Positions 53,377 to 60,585 of a stretch of 64,000 nt of DNA are shown here, one piece after another. Each line of letters opens with the position of its first letter. The stretch's first letter is position 1. The notes under the pieces are model-generated. The model was not told the DNA's origin. It worked only from the letters and a program-made list of their open reading frames with translations, and did no database searches. Source of the stretch: Bacteroidales bacterium (GTDB lineage: Bacteria > Bacteroidota > Bacteroidia > Bacteroidales > TTA-H9); assembly GCA_028689615.1 (NCBI GenBank), contig JAQVCV010000002.1, positions 110,078 through 174,077 of the forward strand, given 5' to 3'. The position numbers were made by a program, and so were the translations under genes.

Positions 53377-54597
53377 TTATCCCTCCGACCTGTTTTGAGG
53401 CTGGTGCACGATCTTCAGCCATTCATCGGCAAACGACACGATGCGGGCCATCTCTGTCACGGGGCTTTTTAGCAGTCGGCGGGCAGGCGGCAAAGCCCCT
53501 ATCATGAGTGGCAAAGCTCCGAAAGCCAAGCCCAGTGAATCGTAGAAATTTCTCCACCCCCGGTTTGTCATAAAACGCGAAACCAAAGGATGGCGCAACT
53601 CGGTAGAAAGCGCTGCAAAACAGCCTATGACCCATATTGCACGCACCACCATGGCCGTGGCAAGCCAAAGCCGCTCGTTCAACCCCGAAGTGCTTGCTCC
53701 GTGTCGCTCCTCTCCAAGCCACAGCATCAAAACAAAAATGATCAGCGGTTGTGACCAAAAAATCGGACGTTTCATCCTTCTAACCATCATCGGGTAAGAA
53801 AAACCAAGATAAACAAGCCATCCCGATAGCACAGCAAGCGACAGCCAGCTTTTCCACCACGACATTAAAGCCAGTCCGACAGGAATCATCAAAGCATGCA
53901 CCGCGATCATCCATACCGACGACGACTGGTACGAATCGGGCATGGTGAACCGCTTAGTACCGGCTTCGGCATTCCCCGGGACAAAATCACCAGCAACAGC
54001 CCGACGCGCCCTGTATCCGATCACCAGACCCAATACTCCGGATAGAATCCCGGCAGGAAAAAACACTGCCAGAATCGAAACTGCAAGCATGGTGAACGAA
54101 GGAGCTTCAAAGCCCGCCTGCTTCGACAAAAAGCCGATAAAATTCATGTAAACGGTTATGAAATCGTTGCCGTACACGATAATAAAACCGATAAATTTCT
54201 TGATAGGAGCACTCAAAACAGCCAACACACCACCAACTACAGCTGCGGTTGGGCGATGCGGGATAAAAAGAGCCAGTTCCATAAGAACAGCTTCTGTAAA
54301 AATACCTACCATTGGCCCCAGAATAATTGCACTGGGCGAAACCGATTTCATGACCGCGGCAATCAACCCGGCCCTGATCATCAGCCCCCTGACGGGCCAT
54401 AACTGGTAAAAAGCAACCATCAGCATCACACTGGTTGCAGCAAGGAAAGTACCGGCAAATGGTACCCGGCTGTTGTGCAAAAAACTACCTACTATAATCT
54501 CTATCGAGGCCCACAAACCGCCAACAACAGCAGCTTTTTGCCATCTGTCGTCGAAAAGAGCCTGCGAGGCCGCGCCTGTTTTATTGATTAAGGTCAT
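53377..54597 (-). CDS. Unrecognised multi-pass membrane protein
   Basis: A 406-residue protein with about ten membrane helices. I do not recognise the family. The first half (about 15-210) has six hydrophobic segments and small motifs RVPFAGTFLAA and GPMVGIFTEAVLMELALF, reminiscent of ECF-transporter S components. The second half (about 235-390) has further helices and a cytoplasmic segment with LRHPLVSRFMTNRGWRNFYDSL. A fusion of transport modules is possible but unproven. Its ATG 54597 lies inside the last codons of mobA (17-bp overlap), so the two are coupled. A link to molybdate or its cofactor is suggested by position only. Confidence 0.6.
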   Translation of the reverse strand: MTLINKTGAASQALFDDRWQKAAVVGGLWASIEIIVGSFLHNSRVPFAGTFLAATSVMLMVAFYQLWPVRGLMIRAGLIAAVMKSVSPSAIILGPMVGIFTEAVLMELALFIPHRPTAAVVGGVLAVLSAPIKKFIGFIIVYGNDFITVYMNFIGFLSKQAGFEAPSFTMLAVSILAVFFPAGILSGVLGLVIGYRARRAVAGDFVPGNAEAGTKRFTMPDSYQSSSVWMIAVHALMIPVGLALMSWWKSWLSLAVLSGWLVYLGFSYPMMVRRMKRPIFWSQPLIIFVLMLWLGEERHGASTSGLNERLWLATAMVVRAIWVIGCFAALSTELRHPLVSRFMTNRGWRNFYDSLGLAFGALPLMIGALPPARRLLKSPVTEMARIVSFADEWLKIVHQPQNRSEG

Positions 54598-55138
54598 CGC
54601 GTGTATTGATATTGTAAAATTGATTTTTCTCGTTTTCAAAGACTTCAACCCAGGTAACTTCCATTTGGCGGAGGATGTCACTCATTTTAAACACTCCGGC
54701 TCTAAGCGATTGTGCAAATATGGGTTGGGCTGAAACCTGATACAAAGCACACAAAGGTTCAAGGTAGCCATCGCCATGTTTGGGAACCAAAGCCATTTCT
54801 CCGGCAAAACGCTGTATCAATCTGTCATACAAAGCCGACAAAACATGAGGTGTATCAACACTTAAAACAGCTACCAGAGGATTCGAGGCAACCGCGAGCC
54901 CCGCTTCGATGCCAGCCCCGGGACCTGCATTATGAAACCTATCGCTAACCAAACGAAAACCGAAATCACCATAAACAGGGTTGGATGAAGCGATGATGAT
55001 TTCGGCACAAACCGGCTTCAGAATGCGAAGGGCATGTTCAACAAGGGGAAGCCCCTTATAAGCTACCAGACCCTTATCAGTCCCCATGCGACGAGAGTGG
55101 CCACCTGCCAGAATCAGACCAGTAACCGCCTCATTCAT
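54581..55138 (-). CDS. mobA: Molybdenum cofactor guanylyltransferase
   Basis: A 185-residue nucleotidyltransferase that links GMP to molybdopterin. The nucleotide-binding loop LILAGGHSRRMGTDKGL is near the N terminus, then GPGAGIEAGL, the metal-binding VLSVDTPHV and the late EPLCALY. These are all MobA signatures. Start ATG 55138; a TTG four codons earlier is less likely. It lies 20 bp after tatA. Because Tat exports many molybdoenzymes, this association is functionally sensible. Confidence 0.9.
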   Translation of the reverse strand: MNEAVTGLILAGGHSRRMGTDKGLVAYKGLPLVEHALRILKPVCAEIIIASSNPVYGDFGFRLVSDRFHNAGPGAGIEAGLAVASNPLVAVLSVDTPHVLSALYDRLIQRFAGEMALVPKHGDGYLEPLCALYQVSAQPIFAQSLRAGVFKMSDILRQMEVTWVEVFENEKNQFYNINTRDDLNQ

Positions 55139-55158
55139 AACACAAAACAACGGGGTTG

Positions 55159-55344
55159 CTAGTTTTTCTTTTCTCCTTCGTCGCCGTCGGGATTGTTCAT
55201 CCCCTCCTTAAAATTGCGAACACCCTTTCCAAGCCCTTTCATCAACTCGGGGATTTTTTTACCACCAAACAGGAGTAATAGAGCCACCACGATGAGAACG
55301 ATCTCAGGTGTACCAAGCCAGCCAAGTAATATTGAATTCAACAT
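55159..55344 (-). CDS. tatA: Sec-independent protein translocase TatA
   Basis: A 61-residue protein with the membrane helix [15 protein letters not shown], the FGGKKIPEL hinge and amphipathic helix, and a short acidic tail. It is the classic length for TatA/TatE. It is the second Tat pore-type gene in the window, the other being at 15184. A -7 element, TACATTTG on the minus strand (55386-55379), lies 35 bp before the start. It is first in a tatA-mobA-membrane-protein unit. Confidence 0.94.
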   Translation of the reverse strand: MLNSILLGWLGTPEIVLIVVALLLLFGGKKIPELMKGLGKGVRNFKEGMNNPDGDEGEKKN

Positions 55345-55415
55345 AGTTTTAATATTTAGAAATCGAACTATTGGGTTGCAAATGTAGCCAATCTGCCTGT
55401 AGTTTCATTTCTATC

Positions 55416-56660
55416 TTAAAAAATCGGTTCCGCAGGAAAAAAAAGACACGCATCACCGTAACTCAAAAACCGGAAATGATGGACGAGGGCATATTGGTAA
55501 GCATCGCGCCAAACTTCTCCGGCAAAGGCAGCCACAAGCAGCAGCAGTGTGCTGCCGGGCTGATGAAAATTGGTTATCAGCACGTTGGTAAGTTTATAAC
55601 GATAAGGAGGGGCGATGATGATTTGTGTCTCACCGTGTAATTCGTCAAGTTGGTTGATGTTCATCATTTCTAACACACTGCCAAGGGACTCGCCTACTGA
55701 GGGGAGTTCCTGATCTGAAAACTGGTAAGGATACCATTGCCCGATAAAAAAGGGAACTGCTTTTCTCTCCTTCAACAAACGCACTCCATACCAATAAAGG
55801 CTTTCGAGGGTTCGCACTGTGGTTGTTCCAACCACCACCCGTGGCCGATCAATTCCCGACAGGATTCTCTGAAGGGTATCGCGCGTTACAACAACCTGTT
55901 CGGTATGCATCGTGTGATTCTCCAATCGTCCTGAACCAACAGGCTTAAACGTACCAGCTCCCACGTGAAGCACTACTTTCGCTATGTCAATTTCAGCTTG
56001 TTGGAGTGACTTAAAAACAGCAGGTGTGAAATGAAGACCAGCCGTGGGGGCAGCCACAGAGCCGTCGTGACGAGCAAAAAGGGTTTGGTAATCAACACTG
56101 TCATGATGAGTAGCCTCCCGTTTGATGTAGGGAGGGAGCGGGGTTTTGCCGGCTGCTTCAAGCACCTGAGCAAAAGTGAAATGGGAGGGATTCCATGAAA
56201 GCCTTACTATGAAGGCGTTTTCGTGGCGCTCAACAAGCGTAGCACTCAAGCCAACCTTAGCATCATCAACATGGCAAACCAAATGCAATTGAGGCTCCTT
56301 CCACTTGCGCGCGTTGCCCACAAAAGCTTTACAAACACAGGAACCAGTTGACTGAAAGGCCAATTGGATATCGGGAGGATCGACCGGATTGAGAATAAAA
56401 ACCTCGATGCGAGAACCTGAAGGGCGAAAAAACTCCAATCTGGCTCGCACCACCCTTGTTTCGTTCACGAGCATGAGCGCTCCGGTGGGCAAATTATCGG
56501 TCAACTTGCTAAACACCGATTCCGACACCCTGCGGGTTGCTCCATCGGCAATCAGCAAACGGGCTGAATCGCGAGGCGATACGGGAAACGACGCTATTTT
56601 TTCATCGGGCAGTGGAAAAACATACTCCTGTATATCAATTGTGCGTGGGTCTGGATGCAT
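55416..56660 (-). CDS. queA: S-adenosylmethionine:tRNA ribosyltransferase-isomerase (QueA family)
   Basis: A 414-residue QueA-family enzyme, which transfers and rearranges the ribosyl of SAM onto 7-aminomethyl-7-deazaguanine in tRNA to give epoxyqueuosine. Visible motifs include LMLVNETRVVRARL, HDGSVAAPTAGLHFTP, HVGAGTFKPV and NFHQPGSTLLLLVAAF. It is about 60 residues longer than E. coli QueA, which fits a Bacteroidota paralogue group. A second, shorter QueA may exist elsewhere in the genome. The 164-bp upstream gap shows GTAGG-CAA-CCTAC but no TAnnTTTG. Confidence 0.88.
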   Translation of the reverse strand: MHPDPRTIDIQEYVFPLPDEKIASFPVSPRDSARLLIADGATRRVSESVFSKLTDNLPTGALMLVNETRVVRARLEFFRPSGSRIEVFILNPVDPPDIQLAFQSTGSCVCKAFVGNARKWKEPQLHLVCHVDDAKVGLSATLVERHENAFIVRLSWNPSHFTFAQVLEAAGKTPLPPYIKREATHHDSVDYQTLFARHDGSVAAPTAGLHFTPAVFKSLQQAEIDIAKVVLHVGAGTFKPVGSGRLENHTMHTEQVVVTRDTLQRILSGIDRPRVVVGTTTVRTLESLYWYGVRLLKERKAVPFFIGQWYPYQFSDQELPSVGESLGSVLEMMNINQLDELHGETQIIIAPPYRYKLTNVLITNFHQPGSTLLLLVAAFAGEVWRDAYQYALVHHFRFLSYGDACLFFPAEPIF

Positions 56661-56824
56661 AACATAAAATCAATGGCAGTCAATAAGATACTTTCATTTA
56701 GCAGCACCGGATTGCAGGTAGGCAACCTACACTGTACTCAATCAACCGAAAGCTGAAAAACCAACTGCCTGGTAAGGTTTAAAAACCGGCAAAATTAAAA
56801 AAAGGGCATCAGACCATACCCATT

Positions 56825-57538
56825 TCATCGCGACAATTCATGGAGATACTTCTCACGAAGGGTTTTTAGGTCGTTTAACGACATACCCGGGGCAAAAATC
56901 CTGACGAAATCGCGAACACCAGTTGCATCGTAGTAAAATCCCGATGCGGCATCGAAGGTGCCAACATGGAAATTTCGCTTAATATGCATAGTAACAGACT
57001 CAAACCGATCCCACGACAAGTCATCGGGAATCAAAAGGAAAGTCATTTCACGATGGAGGGTATTTTGGAGAATCCCTTCTGAGAGCATTTGAAATGAAAA
57101 ATAACGTTTGATACGAATGATGGTCTCATAAGGGGTAACTTCCTGGTGTTTTGCAAAGTTCATCCCCTGCCGGGCATAAAGATCGAGTAGAATGGGAAGG
57201 TTGTCGTGATTCACCATTTCAAGCCTAATGCACGGAACATGCTGATTAAAAAGGGTAATAAAACCGGGGGATGCATCGAAGGTAAAAGGATGCTCCTTTT
57301 TAATTTTCTGTGTTGCACGAATCACGAAATCTTCGTTGTAACCAGGAACAGATTTCAGGACAAGGAAGAGAAAGGAAGGACGATTAACAGCTTCGGTGGG
57401 TTCGGCACTGTAATACCCGGGAAAGGGCGATACGGTTTCCAATACAAGGTCTTTCAGAGGAATCGGATGTTGAAATGTTCCCAGTTTCTCCTTCTTAACA
57501 ATGCAGCCTACTGCTTCAAAATGGTCAGATGTATTCAT
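56825..57538 (-). CDS. Conserved-looking hypothetical protein
   Basis: A 237-residue soluble protein with no signal peptide or membrane helix and no motif I recognise. The composition and regular spacing of hydrophobic residues look like a real alpha/beta protein. Features are SAEPTEAVNRPSFLFLVLK near residue 43, a basic stretch RIKRYF around 145, and two similar segments, KIKKEHPFTFDASPGFITLF and IKRNFHVGTFDAASGFYYD. These suggest an internal duplication (both have hydrophobic-F-DA-S-GF). The function is unknown. It is divergent from pssA. Confidence 0.6.
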   Translation of the reverse strand: MNTSDHFEAVGCIVKKEKLGTFQHPIPLKDLVLETVSPFPGYYSAEPTEAVNRPSFLFLVLKSVPGYNEDFVIRATQKIKKEHPFTFDASPGFITLFNQHVPCIRLEMVNHDNLPILLDLYARQGMNFAKHQEVTPYETIIRIKRYFSFQMLSEGILQNTLHREMTFLLIPDDLSWDRFESVTMHIKRNFHVGTFDAASGFYYDATGVRDFVRIFAPGMSLNDLKTLREKYLHELSR

Positions 57539-57555
57539 AATTCAGTCTAGGAGGT

Positions 57556-57577
57556 TAGTTAATGATTAGATTAACTA
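57556..57577. promoter_or_regulatory. Inverted repeat in the pssA divergent region
   Basis: TAGTTAAT (57556-57563) and ATTAACTA (57570-57577), a perfect 8-bp inverted repeat with a 6-bp spacer. It lies between the hypothetical gene (start 57538, minus) and pssA (plus), a typical place for a regulator site. Confidence 0.4.
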
Positions 57578-57640
57578 CAACACATTGAGCAGATTGTTCA
57601 GACCCATCTTACAGCACATCAATTTCAGACGGAGCTTTCA

Positions 57641-57648
57641 TACCTTTG
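57641..57648 (+). promoter_or_regulatory. -7 element of pssA
   Basis: TACCTTTG matches TAnnTTTG exactly, 12 bp before the TTG start at 57661. This gives a very short leader. Confidence 0.5.
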
Positions 57649-57660
57649 CAAAAAAATCCT

Positions 57661-58380
57661 TTGAAAAAGCATATCCCCAATCTGATCACTCTTTTAAACC
57701 TAACTTCGGGTGCACTGGCTGCTGTTGCGGCAGTTGAAGGGAGGTTGAGCGATGTTGTATGGTTTGTATTGGCCTCGGCGGTTTTTGATTTTGCCGACGG
57801 ACTTGTAGCCCGGGCTCTTCGGGTCAGAAGCGACGTTGGTAAAGAGCTCGATTCGCTTGCTGATGTTGTATCATTTGGCTTGGTACCAGGGCTTGTAGTG
57901 TGGCAATTGCTCAAAACAAATTCTGAAATTCCGTACAATTGGTTAGCCTATGCCGGTCTGTTGTTGCCTGCCTTCGCTGCCTACCGTTTGGCCAAGTTCA
58001 ACCTCGACACCCGCCAGACCGATTCGTTTTTAGGAGTTCCCACACCCGCCATGTCGCTGTTTTTTGTTACCCTTCCGCTCAGCCTGCACCAGCCCGATGC
58101 TTCCTCGGCGGTTACAGTTGCAACCCTTTTCATAGCAACACACTGGATTCCATTAACCATCAGCACATTGGCGTTTAGCATGTTGATGATTTCTGAAATG
58201 CCATTGCTGGCATTGAAGTTTAAAAACCTGAAATGGAGAGAGAACAAACTGCGTTATTTTTTGATAGCCGGTTCGACTGCCATCGTTGCTGTCAACGGAT
58301 TTGCCGGACTGCCTTTGGTAGTAGTATGGTATTTGGTACTATCAGGAACTGGTAACTGGATTATTAAATCACGCGGTTAG
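57661..58380 (+). CDS. pssA: CDP-diacylglycerol--serine O-phosphatidyltransferase
   Basis: Makes phosphatidylserine, the precursor of phosphatidylethanolamine, in the inner membrane. The 239-residue protein has the CDP-alcohol phosphotransferase motif [18 protein letters not shown] followed by KELDSLAD, matching D-x2-DG-x2-AR-x8-G-x3-D-x3-D. Six or more helices are visible. I start at TTG 57661, reading [13 protein letters not shown] as in relatives. An earlier TTG at 57646 lies inside the -7 element TACCTTTG (57641-57648). The stop overlaps the convergent lptB stop by 4 bp. Confidence 0.93.
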   Translation: MKKHIPNLITLLNLTSGALAAVAAVEGRLSDVVWFVLASAVFDFADGLVARALRVRSDVGKELDSLADVVSFGLVPGLVVWQLLKTNSEIPYNWLAYAGLLLPAFAAYRLAKFNLDTRQTDSFLGVPTPAMSLFFVTLPLSLHQPDASSAVTVATLFIATHWIPLTISTLAFSMLMISEMPLLALKFKNLKWRENKLRYFLIAGSTAIVAVNGFAGLPLVVVWYLVLSGTGNWIIKSRG

Positions 58381-59102
58381 CGGCGCAATTCAAAATTCTG
58401 TCCCAGATAAACCCGACGAACGTGTTCGTCGTTGGCCAAATCTTCCGCGGTTCCCGATTTGAGTACCGAGCCCTCGAACAAGAGGTAAGCCCTGTCGGTT
58501 ATCGAAAGGGTTTCGTGTACGTTGTGATCGGTAATAAGGACACCAATATTCCTGTCCTTCAGCTTAGTAACTATTGTTTGAATATCCTCTACAGCTATAG
58601 GATCAACTCCGGCGAATGGTTCGTCGAGTAGAATGAAATGAGGATCTACGGCCAAAGCACGGGCAATTTCGCACCGGCGACGTTCACCACCTGAGAGTTG
58701 GATACCTTTACTCTTTCTTACATGCCTCAGGCCAAACTCCTCAAGCAAGGATTCCATCTTCATCAATTGCTCCTTTTTTCCGAGTTTGGTAAATTGGAGC
58801 ACCGCCAGAATGTTATCTTCGACCGACAGGTTTCTGAAAACCGAGGCTTCCTGGGCCAGGTAGCCAATTCCCCTTTGCGCCCGACGAAACATGGGTTCGG
58901 CCGTAATGTCAACACTATCGAGCAATACCCTTCCCGACAAAGGCTTGATCAGTCCAACAATCATATAGAATGAAGTGGTTTTCCCAGCACCGTTCGGACC
59001 CAGCAATCCCACTATTTCCCCCTGTTCAACCCTGATCGACACGTCGTTGACAACTGTACGCTGCCTGTATTTTTTAAAAAGGTTTTCTGTTTGTAAAATC
59101 AT
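58377..59102 (-). CDS. lptB: LPS export ABC transporter ATP-binding protein LptB
   Basis: A 241-residue ATPase powering lipopolysaccharide transport from the inner membrane. Walker [11 protein letters not shown]-loop [17 protein letters not shown], signature [15 protein letters not shown] and Walker [22 protein letters not shown] are the LptB form. The C-terminal [12 protein letters not shown] is also typical. It follows kdsD (19-bp gap), another LPS gene, on the same strand. Confidence 0.95.
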   Translation of the reverse strand: MILQTENLFKKYRQRTVVNDVSIRVEQGEIVGLLGPNGAGKTTSFYMIVGLIKPLSGRVLLDSVDITAEPMFRRAQRGIGYLAQEASVFRNLSVEDNILAVLQFTKLGKKEQLMKMESLLEEFGLRHVRKSKGIQLSGGERRRCEIARALAVDPHFILLDEPFAGVDPIAVEDIQTIVTKLKDRNIGVLITDHNVHETLSITDRAYLLFEGSVLKSGTAEDLANDEHVRRVYLGQNFELRR

Positions 59103-59121
59103 AGGTCAATGGAATTGAACA

Positions 59122-60093
59122 TTAAATAATGCCCTCTTTCAAAATGTCGTGAAGATGAATAACACCCTTGTATTCGCCATCGTCAACCACCAACAACTGG
59201 GTGATGTTGTTTTTGCGCATAATGTCGAGAGCATCAACCACCAACTCACTGGATGATATGGTTTTAGGATTTGCTGACAACAAATCAGCGGCCACAAGTC
59301 CGAGGAATGACGGATGTTTTTGGAGCATGCGCCTCAAATCGCCATCGGTAACAATTCCTTTAAGAACCCCGTCATCGATCACCGCTGTGGCGCCCAACCT
59401 GCGCGACGATATCTCAATAATGACCTCCTGCGCGGTGGAAGAACTGGTAACAACTGGTTTTGGATTGGCGGCAGCCAGGTCGGCAACCCTAAGGTAGAGC
59501 TTTTTACCCAGGGCACCACCAGGATGATACTTAGCAAAATCGCCAACCGAAAAACCCCGGTACTTCAGCAAAGCCACAGCAAGAGCATCGCCCATAGCCA
59601 ACTGAGCAGCAGTGCTTGATGTGGGAGCCAGATTGTTGGGGCAAGCCTCGCGCTCAACTGTGGTATCGAGCACCAAATCAGCATGTAGCGCCAAAAAAGA
59701 GTTTGTGTTTCCAACCATTCCTATCAATTTGTTACCAAAACCCTTTATAAGAGGAACCAAAACCTTGATTTCGGGAGAGTCACCACTTTTCGACAAACAC
59801 AGAATGATGTCTTCGGAGGTGATGGTTCCCAAATCGCCATGAATTGCATCGGCTGCGTGCATAAAAAGAGCTGGTGTACCGGTAGAATTAAAGGTTGAGA
59901 CAATTTTTCGCCCAATGTCGGCGCTCTTACCGATTCCGGTAACCACAACACGACCAGGACTTTCGGCTATTGAAGTAACCGATTCAACAAAACTCTCACC
60001 AATCCGTTTGGTGAGAGCCATCACAGCCTCCGACTCTTCGGTAAGGGTAAGAATAGCCTGATTTACAATCGACTGAGCAGAAATCACGGTCAA
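59122..60093 (-). CDS. kdsD: Arabinose-5-phosphate isomerase
   Basis: Converts ribulose-5-phosphate to arabinose-5-phosphate, the first step to Kdo of LPS. The 323-residue protein has a SIS domain (about 40-180, GIGKSADIGRKIVSTFNSTGTP and SKSGDSPEI) and two CBS domains (about 205-265 and 270-323). The CBS pair may bind regulatory nucleotides. The start is TTG 60093 or GTG 60087, with no nearby ATG. I keep the TTG because the -7 element is 18 bp upstream. It shares a transcript with lptB. Confidence 0.92.
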   Translation of the reverse strand: MTVISAQSIVNQAILTLTEESEAVMALTKRIGESFVESVTSIAESPGRVVVTGIGKSADIGRKIVSTFNSTGTPALFMHAADAIHGDLGTITSEDIILCLSKSGDSPEIKVLVPLIKGFGNKLIGMVGNTNSFLALHADLVLDTTVEREACPNNLAPTSSTAAQLAMGDALAVALLKYRGFSVGDFAKYHPGGALGKKLYLRVADLAAANPKPVVTSSSTAQEVIIEISSRRLGATAVIDDGVLKGIVTDGDLRRMLQKHPSFLGLVAADLLSANPKTISSSELVVDALDIMRKNNITQLLVVDDGEYKGVIHLHDILKEGII

Positions 60094-60111
60094 GTATAGT
60101 TATTAGGACGG

Positions 60112-60119
60112 CAAAGATA
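60112..60119 (-). promoter_or_regulatory. -7 element of kdsD-lptB
   Basis: The minus strand reads TATCTTTG, an exact TAnnTTTG, 18 bp before the TTG at 60093. No -33 TTG is seen at the preferred distance. Confidence 0.5.
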
Positions 60120-60294
60120 CGAAAACTGCTCAGGAAGGGATTGCCTTAAAAAAAAGCATGAAGAAAAAAAGACTTGCATTTTCTGCGAAAAGACCATACT
60201 TTTATACTACGGTTTTCCGTTATGGGAGGCTTCGTTCCTTACAGCAAAGTTCTTTAACGAAACAGAAATATTTAAAGATTTCTTTTACAGAAAA

Positions 60295-60325
60295 TTTGGT
60301 ATTTACAAAGACAGCTATATCTTTG
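60295..60325 (+). promoter_or_regulatory. Strong consensus promoter far upstream of recQ
   Basis: TTTG (60295-60298), 19 bp, TATCTTTG (60318-60325), a complete consensus promoter. The next plus-strand gene starts at 60586, leaving about 255 nt of untranslated RNA, unusually long in this window. Confidence 0.65.
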
Positions 60326-60331
60326 CAAATC

Positions 60332-60585
60332 CAAAAAATTTATATTAATATTCTGAAAATCAGATAATAATTTAAATTTTGTTGAATTTTATGACATCTT
60401 TATTTCAATCCGGGACCGGACGTAAAAGAAGACACAAAGCCTAAGCCCGTCTTTGAAACAGGATTTAGGGAACAATCGCCCCCTTTATAGCCGGCGTTAC
60501 CAGAGTGGTTACCAAGGGAACCCCATACAAGGAACCGCAAAAGAAGAATTAACTAGAATTTATGACATTGTTTTTGTAACAATAC
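60332..60585 (+). ncRNA. Candidate structured leader or small RNA before recQ
   Basis: A 254-nt region after a strong promoter. It begins with an AT-rich hairpin: outer stem AAAATTTA (60335-60342)/TAAATTTT (60373-60380) and inner hairpin TCTGA-AAA-TCAGA (60352-60364). A relatively GC-rich block follows (about 60408-60540), which contrasts with its surroundings. The block is bounded by GAATTTTATGACAT (60384-60397) and GAATTTATGACAT (60556-60568). It resembles no riboswitch or RNA family I recognise. It may be a recQ leader or an independent RNA. Confidence 0.3.

Noticed and set aside
60500..60525. CCAGAGTGG in the recQ leader recalls the D-arm of serine or leucine tRNA.
   Set aside because: No acceptor stem, anticodon arm or T-arm can be drawn around it, so it is not called a tRNA.
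60384..60568. Direct repeats around the GC-richer block might be a target-site duplication of a small mobile element.
   Set aside because: The repeats differ by an indel, are longer than usual duplications, and the block has no terminal inverted repeats.
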